Origin: Nostoc indistinguendum CM1-VF10
Lineage (GTDB): Bacteria; Cyanobacteriota; Cyanobacteriia; Cyanobacteriales; Nostocaceae
Direction: 5' to 3'
NCBI GenBank assembly: GCA_019359215.1
Contig: JAHHHS010000002.1
Span: 62,001-126,000 of the forward strand
DNA: 64,000 nt
The notes under the pieces were generated by a model. It had not been told where the DNA came from, did no database searches, and was given only the letters and a program-made list of their open reading frames with translations. Position numbers and translations under genes: made by a program. Positions within the stretch are counted from its first letter, which is position 1, and each line of letters begins with the position of its first letter. Shown piece by piece: positions 44,662 through 53,871 of the stretch.

Positions 44662-45744
44662 ATGCGCCGTTCGGCCTCCCTTCAACGCCTGTTAATTTAT
44701 GGTCTAAGCGGCCCGATTATCGCTCTTAATGTCTGGCTACTGTCCTTGCTTTTTCGCTATTTCCAACATCCTATTACCGTCTTGATCATTGCGGCAATTT
44801 TGGCTTTTCTATTAAATTATCCAGTTAAGTTCTTTGAACGCGCTCAAATTAGCCGCATTCAGGCGGTGATCATAGTTTTACTTGTAACTTTAACCCTGTT
44901 TGGGATTCTGGGCGTCACTTTAGTGCCGTTGATCATTGACCAAACAATCCAACTGTTAAATAATATCCCTGATTGGTTAGCCGCCAGTCAAAAAAACTTA
45001 GAGCAATTTGAGATGCTGGCAAAACAACGACGTTTGCCAATTGATTTGAGGGTTATGAGCAGTCAAATCAATGCCAACATTCAGAATCTGGTGCAACAGA
45101 TTGCTTCTGGTGCAGTGGGATTTGCTGGGACACTGCTATCAGGCTTAGTTGACATAGTGTTAGTCATTGTGCTTGCATTTTATATGCTTTTATATGGCGA
45201 TCGCGTCTGGTATGGTTTAGTCAATCTTTTACCTTCTAACATTGAAGATCCCCTTATCGCATCCTTGCGCCTAAATTTTCAGAACTTTTTTATCAGCCAG
45301 TTGTTACTAGGATTATTCATGGTGCTAACCCTGACACCAATTTTCTTAGTAATGAAAGTACCCTTTGCCCTGTTGTTTGCCATAGTAATCGGGATCTCAG
45401 AACTTATTCCCTTTATTGGGGCGTTTTTGGGCATTGGTCTTGTAACGATCTTAGTACTGCTGCAAAATTGGTGGTTGGCAGTTGAAGTTGCTGTGGCGGC
45501 AATTCTTATGCAGCAGGTTAAAGATAACCTGTTAGCTCCCAGGTTACTCGGCAACTTTATTGGACTGAATCCCATCTGGATTTTTGTGGCTATTTTGATG
45601 GGATTTGAGATTGCTGGGTTGTTGGGGACACTCGTTGCTGTTCCTATTGCTGGTACTATTAAAGGCACTTTCGATGCGATCAAGAGTGGTAAGCCTAGTG
45701 ATTTTGTATCAACTGTCACCATTGCTCATGACCCACCCAATTAA
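44662..45744 (+). CDS. AI-2E-type (PerM/TqsA family) transporter
   Basis: 360 residues from ATG 44662 (MRRSASLQRLL). About eight membrane helices in the family order: three N-terminal, a cytoplasmic helical stretch (NIPDWLAASQKNLEQFE), then a group containing AFYMLLYGDRVW, GISELIPFIGAFLG and the late VAILMGFEIAGLLGTLVAVPIAGT. Members export autoinducer-2 or act as ion antiporters; substrate cannot be deduced here. Confidence 0.9.
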   Translation: MRRSASLQRLLIYGLSGPIIALNVWLLSLLFRYFQHPITVLIIAAILAFLLNYPVKFFERAQISRIQAVIIVLLVTLTLFGILGVTLVPLIIDQTIQLLNNIPDWLAASQKNLEQFEMLAKQRRLPIDLRVMSSQINANIQNLVQQIASGAVGFAGTLLSGLVDIVLVIVLAFYMLLYGDRVWYGLVNLLPSNIEDPLIASLRLNFQNFFISQLLLGLFMVLTLTPIFLVMKVPFALLFAIVIGISELIPFIGAFLGIGLVTILVLLQNWWLAVEVAVAAILMQQVKDNLLAPRLLGNFIGLNPIWIFVAILMGFEIAGLLGTLVAVPIAGTIKGTFDAIKSGKPSDFVSTVTIAHDPPN

Positions 45745-46003
45745 GGGGCAGGGGGAGCAGGGGAGGCAAAGGGGAAGAATAACTCATGCCCCATCCCCAA
45801 TACCTAAAATCAAAAGTTGCATAATCTTATCTCACAATTCACAATGGTGATTGATTACAAATTTCAGGGGATACTGCCAACAGCCAATTCCTGAAAAAAA
45901 GAAGCACAAAGGAATTCATAAGTACACCCTTTGCCAATAGTCAATGAGTTTACTGTTGAATTTACGGTCTTTTGATTCTGATTAATTAATTTAGAACCCG
46001 TTA

Positions 46004-46834
46004 ATGGAAGCTTCCGAGCTATTAGAAACAATCACACTCTTGATTTACCAAGCTGAACAGGGAGAAATTGACCCTTGGGATGTCCAAGTGATTGAGGTGA
46101 TTGACCGTTACTTAGAACTGATGGCACCGGAGGCAATAGGAAGAGGTTATGAAGCGGACTTGTCTCAATCTGGACAGGCATTTTTATCAGCATCAATGCT
46201 GGTATTATTTAAAGCTAATACCTTGATGCAATTGTCAACGGTAGGAGATGTCCAGGATGGTGTACTAGATGATGCTCTATTGGAAGATGAAGACGGAATA
46301 TCACATCAGGGTCATCGTCTACCATTAGAACGGCAATTGCGTCGTCGTCCATCGGCAATGCCACCACCAAAACGTCGGGTGACTCTGCAAGAGTTAATCA
46401 AGCAATTGCAGATTATGGCAAACCAGCTAAAACTGGTAGAAAAAACCAGCAAACCTATCCGTCCCAGACGTCTGCCTAGTGTCCAAAGTATGCGGGAGGC
46501 GCTGGAGTTAGCTCACCAGGAAAATCTGACGGAAGTAGCTGGGGAACTGGAACAGGTGTTGAATGTGTCGGCAAGGGAGCTAAATTTAGAACAAAATTGG
46601 TTGAATCTAGAACAACTTGTAGAGCTGTGGACTCAGACAAAGCATCTCAACCAGAATGGATTTGGACATGAGTCTAAACACAGTCATTTAGTTAGCGTTT
46701 TTTGGGCACTACTGTTACTCTCGGCTCAATCAAAAGTAGAGCTATTTCAAGAGGAGTTCTACCATGAGATTAAAGTTCGGCTACTTACAGATTCAGCTAA
46801 GACTGGCAGCCCTTTTGAGCAATCGATGAACTAA
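46004..46834 (+). CDS. scpA: segregation and condensation protein A
   Basis: 276 residues. LLETITLLIYQAEQGEIDPWDVQV is the conserved ScpA N-terminus that binds the SMC neck, and a winged-helix C-terminus (SVFWALLLLSAQSKVELFQEEFY) binds the SMC cap. Between them lies a region rich in R, P and K. It is the kleisin of the SMC-ScpAB condensin. No scpB or smc gene is adjacent. Confidence 0.92.
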   Translation: MEASELLETITLLIYQAEQGEIDPWDVQVIEVIDRYLELMAPEAIGRGYEADLSQSGQAFLSASMLVLFKANTLMQLSTVGDVQDGVLDDALLEDEDGISHQGHRLPLERQLRRRPSAMPPPKRRVTLQELIKQLQIMANQLKLVEKTSKPIRPRRLPSVQSMREALELAHQENLTEVAGELEQVLNVSARELNLEQNWLNLEQLVELWTQTKHLNQNGFGHESKHSHLVSVFWALLLLSAQSKVELFQEEFYHEIKVRLLTDSAKTGSPFEQSMN

Positions 46835-47065
46835 AAAAGCGAAAAGTAGCTTTACAGATAATTTATAGATTTTTGATTCAGTCCCAAAATCCGAGTAAAT
46901 TGAAAAGATAAGCGATCGCTTGTCATCTAAGTATACCTATGGTTGTAATAACCACTAAATTCCTGTTATCCCTGTTGAAGGGATGACTTAGAGCAGAAAT
47001 AAAAACTGATGATTAAGTCTCACTTGATAAAAGTAAACTGGCTTGTGGTTGAGGAATAAATTCTT

Positions 47066-48235
47066 ATGAAAGCGATGATTCTCGCGGCTGGCAAGGGTAC
47101 TCGCGTACGTCCGATTACCTATACAATTCCTAAACCAATGATTCCCATCCTGCAAAAGCCAGTGATGGAGTTCTTGCTGGAACTGTTACGCCAACATGGA
47201 TTTGATCAAATTATGGTCAACGTTAGTCATTTGGCTGAGGAAATAGAAAACTATTTTCGTGACGGTCAGCGGTTTGGGGTGCAGATTGCCTATTCCTTTG
47301 AAGGGAAAATTGATGACGACGGGAAACTGGAAGGCGAAGCAATAGGATCAGCTGGAGGGATGCGGCGCATTCAAGACTTCTCACCGTTTTTTGATGATAC
47401 TTTTGTAGTGTTATGCGGTGATGCTTTAATTGATTTGGATTTAACTGCGGCGGTTAAATGGCATAGAGCTAAAGGCTCGATCGCTACTATTATCACGAAA
47501 TCTGTCCCCAAGGAAGAAGTCTCTAGCTACGGTGTTGTGGTCACTGATGACGATGGCCGTGTTAAAGCTTTCCAAGAAAAACCTTCAACTGAAGAAGCCC
47601 TCAGCACCAACATCAACACAGGTATTTATATCTTTGAGCCAGAGGTGTTTAACTATATACCCTCTAATATCGAGTACGACATTGGTGGTCAATTATTCCC
47701 TAAATTGGTAGAAATCAAAGCTCCCTTCTTCGCCATTCCTATGGACTTTGAATGGGTAGATATTGGTAAAGTACCAGATTATTGGCGGGCGATTCGCGGT
47801 GTACTGCTGGGTGAAATCAAGAATGTGCAAATTCCTGGTCATGAAGTCGCCCCTGGCATTTACACTGGCTTAAATGTTGCGGTGAATTGGGACAAAGTGG
47901 ATATCACAGGCCCAGTTTACATTGGTGGGATGACAAGAATAGAAGACGGAGCTAAAATTGTCGGTCCAGCAATGATTGGCCCTAATTGTTGGATATGTAG
48001 TGGCGCAACAGTGGAAAACAGCGTGATTTTTGAATGGTCGCGCCTGGGGCCAGGGGTCCGTTTAGTCGATAAGCTAGTGTTTGGGCGTTATTGTGTGGAT
48101 AAAACTGGCGCTGCAATAGATGTTCAGGCGGCTGCTTTAGACTGGCTGATTACTGATGCCCGTCAGACCCCACCATCACATACCCCTCTTGAGCTACAAG
48201 CGATAGAGGAATTGTTGGGGACAAACACAATTTAG
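47066..48235 (+). CDS. NDP-sugar pyrophosphorylase (mannose-1-phosphate guanylyltransferase type)
   Basis: 389 residues. The nucleotidyltransferase domain (about 1-240) starts MKAMILAAGKGTRVRPITY with the GxGxRxxPxT signature and KPMIPILQKPVMEF. The C-terminal part is a short left-handed beta helix with VGPAMIGPNCWICSGATVE hexapeptides. It activates a sugar-1-phosphate for wall or exopolysaccharide synthesis; whether it uses GTP-mannose or dTTP/UTP-glucose is unclear. No other sugar genes adjoin. Confidence 0.9.
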   Translation: MKAMILAAGKGTRVRPITYTIPKPMIPILQKPVMEFLLELLRQHGFDQIMVNVSHLAEEIENYFRDGQRFGVQIAYSFEGKIDDDGKLEGEAIGSAGGMRRIQDFSPFFDDTFVVLCGDALIDLDLTAAVKWHRAKGSIATIITKSVPKEEVSSYGVVVTDDDGRVKAFQEKPSTEEALSTNINTGIYIFEPEVFNYIPSNIEYDIGGQLFPKLVEIKAPFFAIPMDFEWVDIGKVPDYWRAIRGVLLGEIKNVQIPGHEVAPGIYTGLNVAVNWDKVDITGPVYIGGMTRIEDGAKIVGPAMIGPNCWICSGATVENSVIFEWSRLGPGVRLVDKLVFGRYCVDKTGAAIDVQAAALDWLITDARQTPPSHTPLELQAIEELLGTNTI

Positions 48236-48373
48236 GGAATGGGGAATGGGGAATAGGGAATAGAGAGATGAGGGGACTTGCAACAAGTCTTTCCCCTTGT
48301 CCCCAATTCTCCTTGTCCCCAAGTCCTCTTCTCCATGCCCAATACCCCATGTCCAATTCCCCAACTCCCAATC

Positions 48374-50392
48374 CTAACTATTTAGATACGTATATCTTCT
48401 GAGACTCTGCTCGTAAGTTTGCAGCAGTCGCTGAGATTCTGCTAAGGTGATACGCTTTTCTTCTAATGCTTTCTCGCAACGCTGGCGAATGTTTTCCACC
48501 ATATCTTCGGAGTCATACTGAACATAGCTCACTACTTCACTCATGGTGTCACCTTTGACAACGTGTTCAATCTGGTAGCCTTTGGGCGTTAACTGGATGT
48601 GAACGGCGTTGGTGTCGCCAAATAAGTTGTGCAAATTGCCCATGATTTCTTGGTAAGCTCCATTCAAGAACATTCCCAAATAATAGGGTTCTCCGGGTTT
48701 GTGGGTGTGTAGTTCTAAAACCGATTTGACATCGCGCAGGTCAATAAAGCGATCAATTTTACCATCACTGTCGCAGGTGAGGTCTGCTAAAATTCCTCGC
48801 CGGATTGGTTCTTCATCCAATCGGTGGATTGGCATGATCGGGAATAGCTGGTCGATCGCCCAGCAATCTGGTGCCGATTGAAACACTGACATATTGACGT
48901 AGTAGATGGAAGCCATAATTTTTTCTAGGTCTTCCAGTTCATCTGGTACGTAGTCTTGCTGTCTAGTGATGTTAAGAATTTTCTGACAACAAGCCCAGTA
49001 AAGGCGTTCGGCTTTGGCTCGTTCTCTGAGGCGTAAAATTCCTAAGTTGAAGCGGCTGATAGCTTCTTCTTTGAATTGTGCCGCATCATGGTAGAACTCT
49101 TGATAATTTTCTTGGTTGATGGATTGGTAAGTTTCCCACAGGTAATTGATAATTGGGGATTCTCCCTCTTGTGGAGGTTCTGGTGAATCGAGGGGGACAT
49201 CGCTAGTACTGAGAACATCAAAAATCAGCACCGACTGATGGGAAGCGATCGCTCGTCCACTTTCACTAATCAGTGTTGGTACGGGGATTTGGCGCTCTGC
49301 ACAGGTATCTTTTAACTCTGCCACGATGTCGTTGGCATAGTTCTGCATATTGTAATTTTTCGATGCATAGAAGTTGGTTTGGGAGCCATCATAATCTACG
49401 CCCAAGCCACCACCAACATCAAGGTATTTCATATCCGCCCCCAGCATGGCTAATTCCACATAAATGCGGCTGGCTTCTTGGATGGCATCTTTAATCACAT
49501 TAATGGCAGAGATTTGTGAGCCGATGTGGAAGTGCATCAATTGCAAAGAATCGAGCAGATTAGCTTCCCGTAATTTATCAACAGCCTCAATGACTTCAGG
49601 CATTGTTAAACCAAATTTAGCGCGATCGCCACTAGAGGCTCCCCAACGCCCCATGCCTTGGGTACTGAGTTTAGCGCGAACCCCTAATATCGGCTTAATA
49701 CCTAACTGGCGATTGGCATCAATTACCAAATCAACCTCTTCAATCTGTTCTAAGACAATGATTGGTGTTTGCCCTAGTCTTTGGGCTAACATTGCCGTTT
49801 CGATGTATTCTCGGTCTTTGTAGCCGTTGCAAACTAACAATGCTCCTGGTGTATCCAGGACAGCCAGAGCAATCATTAATTCTGGTTTGGAACCTGCTTC
49901 TAAGCCAAATTGATGGGGTTTACCAAACTTGACTAAATCCTCAATCAAATGCCGCTCTTGGTTGCATTTGACGGGGAACACGCCACGGTATACGCCAGGG
50001 TAATTGTAGCGGGCGATCGCTTTGGCAAAACAAGCGTTCAACCGCTCAATCCGGTCTTCTAAAATGTCGGAAAAGCGAATCAACATGGGAAGTCCCAAGT
50101 TGCGCTGTTTCATGGCATTGACCAATTCAAACAAGTCAAGAGATCCCCCGCGATCGCCTTTAGGTGCAACGGTAACGTGACCAGCAGCGCTAATAGAAAA
50201 ATAAGGTTGTCCCCAACCTTCAATCCGGTATAACGCTTCACTATCCTCAATTTTCCAGGAGCGAGGTAAATCTCCTGTGGTAGTAGTACTAGGTGGTAAC
50301 AGTTTTTTTTGCTTATGATTTTTCACTTCTTTGTGTCCATTGGACGGTACCTGTACCACCTCGTCAGATGTAGCAGTTGGATCAACACCCAT
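48374..50392 (-). CDS. speA: biosynthetic arginine decarboxylase
   Basis: 672 residues, the usual length for SpeA. PLP lysine is in GVFPVKCNQERHLIEDLVKFG near residue 149; GLEAGSKPELM, LQLMHFHIGSQI, YLDVGGGLGVDYDGS and ESGRAIASH follow. It converts arginine to agmatine, the first step of polyamine synthesis. The first 45 residues are a family-specific low-complexity extension. The gene is isolated, divergent from ndk. Confidence 0.96.
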   Translation of the reverse strand: MGVDPTATSDEVVQVPSNGHKEVKNHKQKKLLPPSTTTTGDLPRSWKIEDSEALYRIEGWGQPYFSISAAGHVTVAPKGDRGGSLDLFELVNAMKQRNLGLPMLIRFSDILEDRIERLNACFAKAIARYNYPGVYRGVFPVKCNQERHLIEDLVKFGKPHQFGLEAGSKPELMIALAVLDTPGALLVCNGYKDREYIETAMLAQRLGQTPIIVLEQIEEVDLVIDANRQLGIKPILGVRAKLSTQGMGRWGASSGDRAKFGLTMPEVIEAVDKLREANLLDSLQLMHFHIGSQISAINVIKDAIQEASRIYVELAMLGADMKYLDVGGGLGVDYDGSQTNFYASKNYNMQNYANDIVAELKDTCAERQIPVPTLISESGRAIASHQSVLIFDVLSTSDVPLDSPEPPQEGESPIINYLWETYQSINQENYQEFYHDAAQFKEEAISRFNLGILRLRERAKAERLYWACCQKILNITRQQDYVPDELEDLEKIMASIYYVNMSVFQSAPDCWAIDQLFPIMPIHRLDEEPIRRGILADLTCDSDGKIDRFIDLRDVKSVLELHTHKPGEPYYLGMFLNGAYQEIMGNLHNLFGDTNAVHIQLTPKGYQIEHVVKGDTMSEVVSYVQYDSEDMVENIRQRCEKALEEKRITLAESQRLLQTYEQSLRRYTYLNS

Positions 50393-50616
50393 TTCTTCCT
50401 AACCTCTGTTTTTCACCCACGAATTAACAATTTAACGCATTCATTTGGGAACGTATATGCACCCAAAGATAATTTCTGAGATAAACTCTGATTGGTCAAG
50501 AGTCATGTGTCATTAGTCATTGGTCATTAGTGGAAAACCCTTGGACTTAAGACAAAGGACAAAGGACAAATGACAATTGACAAAATAAAAAATTCATTAA
50601 GTCTTTGGAGATAGCT

Positions 50617-51066
50617 TTGGAACGTACATTCTTAGCAATTAAGCCAGATGGAGTACAACGGGGATTAGTGGGGGAAATTATCCGCCGCTTTGAAACCAAA
50701 GGTTTTACCCTAGTTGGTTTGAAGTTCTTAAAAGTCAGTCGAGAATTGGCTGAACAACACTATGATGTTCACCGGGAACGTCCGTTTTTTGGTGGTCTAG
50801 TGGAATTTATCACTTCTAGCCCTGTGGTAGCGATGGTATGGGAAGGTGATGGCGTTGTTGCATCTGCTAGAAAGATTATTGGTGCGACGAACCCCTTAAC
50901 ATCAGAGCCAGGAACGATTCGCGGCGATTTTGGCATAAATATTGGTCGCAACTTAATCCACGGTTCTGATGCTCCAGAAACCGCACAACGGGAAATAGCC
51001 CTATGGTTTAAGGATGAAGAATTAGTAAATTGGCAACCACACTTAACGCCTTGGTTGCGCGAGTAA
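50617..51066 (+). CDS. ndk: nucleoside diphosphate kinase
   Basis: 149 residues from TTG 50617, which has GGAG six bases upstream and gives the family start [20 protein letters not shown]; an in-frame TTG four codons further up is less likely. The active-site histidine is in [12 protein letters not shown] near residue 117. It balances nucleoside triphosphates. Heptamer-rich spacers lie on both sides. Confidence 0.96.
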   Translation: MERTFLAIKPDGVQRGLVGEIIRRFETKGFTLVGLKFLKVSRELAEQHYDVHRERPFFGGLVEFITSSPVVAMVWEGDGVVASARKIIGATNPLTSEPGTIRGDFGINIGRNLIHGSDAPETAQREIALWFKDEELVNWQPHLTPWLRE

Positions 51067-51119
51067 GACAGTAGGGAGTGGGAATGGGGCATTGGGAATT
51101 GAAAAGAGGCAGAGCGGAA

Positions 51120-51164
51120 AACTAATCTCCCTGCTCCCTGCTCCCTGCCCCCTGCCCCCTGCTC
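51120..51164. repeat. CCTGCTC/CCTGCCC heptamer repeat
   Basis: CCCTGCT and CCCTGCC words follow one another five to six times in the spacer between the convergent ndk and terC genes. Confidence 0.75.
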
Positions 51165-51167
51165 TTT

Positions 51168-51890
51168 TTATTTAGATGCTTCGCTCTTTTCCGGTTCTAC
51201 TTGGGCCAATTCAGTGCCAACACGCTTGGAAAATCCCCAGCCTAAAATCAGGAAGATGGCAGTAATCATGATCCATTCTGGTGGAACTAAATTATCGTTC
51301 ACCACTTTCAACAACAAGCGCAAACCCACAAAAGCTACAGTTATATAGCCTGCGTCTTCTAGGTTTTCATATTCGTCTAACCAACGGATAAACAATCCCG
51401 CCATGAATCGCAGCGTGATAATACCAATTGTTGCACCCGTCAGCACTAGCCATTTTTCTTGAGAAACTGCGATCGCAGTTGTCACACTATCCAAAGAAAA
51501 TGCTAAATCTGTAAATGCAATCACAGGTATCGCTTGCAACAATGAATTAAAACGCGGCCCGTGATGGTGATCGTCCTTCGTTTCTTCCGAGGTAAAGTGT
51601 TGAAATACCAACCACAGTAGATAAGCAGCGCCTAATAATTCAAATTGCCAGAATTGTTGCACCCAAGTAGCAGTGAGAATCAGGCTGATTCGCAGCACAT
51701 AAGCAACGACTAAACCAAAGTTCAAAGCTCTACGCTCAAGTTCCTTGTCTTCCAACCCCTTTGCGATCGCAGCGAGAGCGATCGCATTGTCGGCAGATAA
51801 CAGCGCCTCTAAAAGCACCAGGATCAGCAGAACTATAAGGGCTTCAAGGCTGAAATGAAAGTCGAGGTAATCAAAAATTTGGTCTAGCAT
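51168..51890 (-). CDS. TerC-family integral membrane protein
   Basis: 240 residues, about seven helices. Two acidic intramembrane motifs of TerC are present: ALLSADNAIALAAIA near residue 30 and FTDLAFSLDSVTTAIAVS near residue 128. A His-rich loop (EETKDDHHHGPR) lies between. TerC proteins are linked to manganese/metal export and to membrane protein handling; in plants and cyanobacteria to thylakoid biogenesis. It stands alone, convergent with ndk. Confidence 0.93.
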   Translation of the reverse strand: MLDQIFDYLDFHFSLEALIVLLILVLLEALLSADNAIALAAIAKGLEDKELERRALNFGLVVAYVLRISLILTATWVQQFWQFELLGAAYLLWLVFQHFTSEETKDDHHHGPRFNSLLQAIPVIAFTDLAFSLDSVTTAIAVSQEKWLVLTGATIGIITLRFMAGLFIRWLDEYENLEDAGYITVAFVGLRLLLKVVNDNLVPPEWIMITAIFLILGWGFSKRVGTELAQVEPEKSEASK

Positions 51891-52163
51891 TCCGGGTTTC
51901 TCAAGCAGAAAAAATTAAAATTTGACAAGAAGAGAGATTTATATATTAAAAATCGCAATAAATTGCCACTCTAATCCAGCTTAACGTGCTTGTGGTGGAT
52001 TTTGAAGAGGGTTGAATGGATGCGATCACAGTGATAATGGGATAATTTGCGTATAAGTCAATACATCCAAAGTTTTAACATCTAGCTGAGTGCGATCGCA
52101 ATGGACTGTTGTCAGTTCGCATCTAAAATTATAAAGATGACAACAAAAATATGGTAAGAGTTT

Positions 52164-52400
52164 ATGGATAACACACTTCTACAACGCATCACTCATAATC
52201 CAAATATCTGCCACGGCAAACCCTGCATTCGAGGACTTCGTTATCCAGTTGAGTTTATTTTGGAACTGCTCAGTTCTGGCATGACTACTGAGGAAATATT
52301 GGCAGATTATGACGATTTAGAATCTAAAGATATTTTGGCTGTCTTGTTATTTGCCGCTCGACTCAGCCAAGTCAAAAGCATTCATCGAATCGCCTCATGA
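52164..52400 (+). CDS. DUF433 antitoxin-type protein
   Basis: 78 residues with the DUF433 pattern RITHNPNICHGKPCIRGLRYPVEFILELL then EEILADYDDLESKDILAVL, a helix-turn-helix. DUF433 proteins are usually paired with a DUF5615 (Mut7-C/PIN-like) toxin; the next gene starts within its stop codon region and is decayed. So the antitoxin probably remains alone. It may repress its own operon. Confidence 0.85.
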   Translation: MDNTLLQRITHNPNICHGKPCIRGLRYPVEFILELLSSGMTTEEILADYDDLESKDILAVLLFAARLSQVKSIHRIAS

Positions 52401-52540
52401 AATTTATCGTCGATGCTCAGTTACCAGTTCGTCTTGCCCGTTTTCTCAAAACTTCAGGTTATGACACGATCCACACCTGAGACTTACCACGGGAAAATGC
52501 TACGCCAGATAATGAGATTAATATTCAGCAAGATATCTAA
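52397..52540 (+). pseudogene. DUF5615 (Mut7-C-like) toxin, truncated
   Basis: Starts MKFIVDAQLPVRLARFLKTS with the first catalytic aspartate, overlaps the DUF433 stop by 4 bases, and hits TGA at 52478-52480 after GYDTIHT. Family sequence resumes in frame (DLPRENATPDNEINI) but ends at TAA 52538-52540. The rest of the roughly 115-residue domain is missing, so this is a dead toxin. Confidence 0.8.
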
Positions 52541-52745
52541 GTTCTACAAATCTGCTGTATGGTAATTCTCCGCCTTTGAGTTGTTGAGCGATTTCTTTAA
52601 GGCAGTCCCCTACTTTAGAAAAATACTTTGCAATATTTTCCCGTTTTTCAGACTCAGCTTTTTTAAAGTTGTCACTAAACTCAACTAATTTTGTTGTAAA
52701 TTCGATTAAAACCTGAAATAGTGTGTTACGAAAGCCGTAACACAC
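52518..52745 (-). CDS. short hypothetical, possibly a gene fragment
   Basis: 75 codons, helical and charged (LIEFTTKLVEFSDNFKKAESEKRENIAKYFSKVGDCLKEIA). It recalls N-terminal helical domains of larger cyanobacterial NACHT- or CHAT-like proteins, but no further domain follows and the frame begins in a decayed region. Probably a fragment; low certainty. Confidence 0.35.
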   Translation of the reverse strand: MCYGFRNTLFQVLIEFTTKLVEFSDNFKKAESEKRENIAKYFSKVGDCLKEIAQQLKGGELPYSRFVELRYLAEY

Positions 52746-52855
52746 CCTACAGCTACTTTAGTAAAAGCGAGAGTTGCGATCGCACTAGCTGTTATTGGTT
52801 TCAAAGTATCCTACCTTGTCCAGCGACATCCTCACTGATGGATACAATAACAGAT

Positions 52856-52935
52856 GTTTACATTCCAAAGAGTTAAAGGCTAATCCCGGTTCTCTGTTTA
52901 CATTCCAAAGAGTTAAAGGCTAATCCCGGTTCTCT
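52856..52935 (+). repeat. exact 40-bp tandem duplication
   Basis: The 40-bp unit beginning GTTTACATTCCAAAGAGTT and ending CCGGTTCTCT occurs twice in direct contact without any difference. A third start (GCTTA) is degenerate. There is no spacer between units, so this is not a CRISPR array. Confidence 0.9.
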
Positions 52936-52972
52936 GCTTAAAGTCGGGTGTACTCTTTAAGGAAACAGTTTC

Positions 52973-53266
52973 AACCTGAATAACAATTCCTTCAGCATTG
53001 ATAAGTAAATATTTAATCTTTGTAAGAAATACTTAAACCTTTCTTATAAATGCTTTAACGTGAGTAACAATTGCTTCAACATTCATAAGAAAGTATTTAA
53101 TCTTTGTAAGAAATACTTAAGCCTTTCTTATAAATGCTTTAACGTGAGTAACAACTGCTTCAACATTCATAAGAAAATATTTAATCTTTGTAAGAAATAC
53201 TTAAGCCTTTCTTATAAATGCTTTAACGTGAGTAACAATTGTTTGAACTTGGCAATAAAAAATTGA
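52973..53266 (+). repeat. 84-bp tandem repeat built from four 21-bp monomers
   Basis: Boundaries fall at 52973, 53057, 53141 and 53225, exactly 84 bases apart; the last copy is partial. Each 84-mer divides into four related 21-mers that share AA..(T)..TAA.AA.T.CTT. The second and third copies differ at only a few positions and the first is more diverged. In one frame the 21-mers encode seven-residue repeats such as NVSNNCF, NIHKKVF, NLCKKYL and SLSYKCF. Confidence 0.92.
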
Positions 53267-53306
53267 AATTTTGCAACAAATACTTAGGGTGTGTGCAATT
53301 GAGATA

Positions 53307-53530
53307 CCTCACCTTGATTTGACTATGTAAAATTTGTCCCTCTCCTTAGTAACGAGCTGACTTTTCACGGCATCTGGAAAACCTCACTTCTATTTCTCTC
53401 TCCTTTTAGGAGAGAGACTTTGAATTTCCCCCTTCCCGCATCGGTAAGGGGGTTAGGTTTTTCGTGGACTTTTCCATATAACGTGAAAAGTCAAAGTAAC
53501 GAGAGGGATGTCTGATAGAACAGGGTGAGG
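53307..53530. repeat. multi-arm inverted-repeat element
   Basis: The outermost arms are CCTCACC (53307-53313) and GGTGAGG (53524-53530). Next are TCCCTCT/AGAGGGA and GACTTTTCACG (53359-53369)/CGTGAAAAGTC (53482-53492). Inside are two hairpins, TCTCTCTCCT/AGGAGAGAGA (53395-53417) and CCCCCTT/AAGGGGG (53428-53452). It would fold into a cross-like structure. No gene inside. It resembles dispersed Nostoc intergenic elements. Confidence 0.8.
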
Positions 53531-53535
53531 TTTTT

Positions 53536-53812
53536 TACTGTAAAATCAAACAGCGATCGCTCTCCTAAATGCTGTCTTACTCTTACAGCTAAACTATCAT
53601 TACTTACCAAAAATTCTTTAATAGTATCTAATTGATAATTACCTAAAATTTCGTCATGTCCCCACGTTTCTAGCCACTCTCAATCTACATCTTCAACTTA
53701 AAAATTAACAAAGTTAACCCCGTAAGTTAGCCAGTTTTGCTGCATTTGTCGTGCTGTTGCTAAAGCTTCAGCAAATGTATCTACTTGATTGTCGCAGTGA
53801 GTTGCTCTTTTT
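53536..53812 (-). pseudogene. decayed gene fragment, unrecognised family
   Basis: One frame on the minus strand reads THCDNQVDTFAEALATARQM, QQNWLTYGVNFVNF, stop, VEDVD, stop, EWLETWGHDEILGN, YQLDTIKEFLV and SNDSLAVRVRQHLGERSLFDF. About 85 codons look like coding sequence but two stops (TAA, TGA) interrupt it and no start is visible. Family not recognised. Confidence 0.55.
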
Positions 53813-53816
53813 TTTG

Positions 53817-53858
53817 AGTGAAACCCAGCCTCATCTAAAGTTAAAACTGGGTTTCACT
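53817..53858. terminator. perfect 12-bp hairpin downstream of ycf66
   Basis: AGTGAAACCCAG pairs with CTGGGTTTCACT around an 18-base loop. It ends 14 bases after the ycf66 stop. On that strand it is followed by A's, not T's, so factor-dependent termination or RNA protection is possible. Confidence 0.5.
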
Positions 53859-53871
53859 GCATTCAACTAGC

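Noticed and set aside
52856..52935. CRISPR-like repeats
   Set aside because: The two 40-bp units touch directly with no spacer and there are no cas genes in the window.
53060..53266. Open frame of 68 codons over the 84-bp tandem repeat as a protein gene
   Set aside because: No ribosome site, the upstream copy of the repeat has a stop in the same frame, and openness follows from a repeat length divisible by three. Listed as a repeat and discussed as a finding only.
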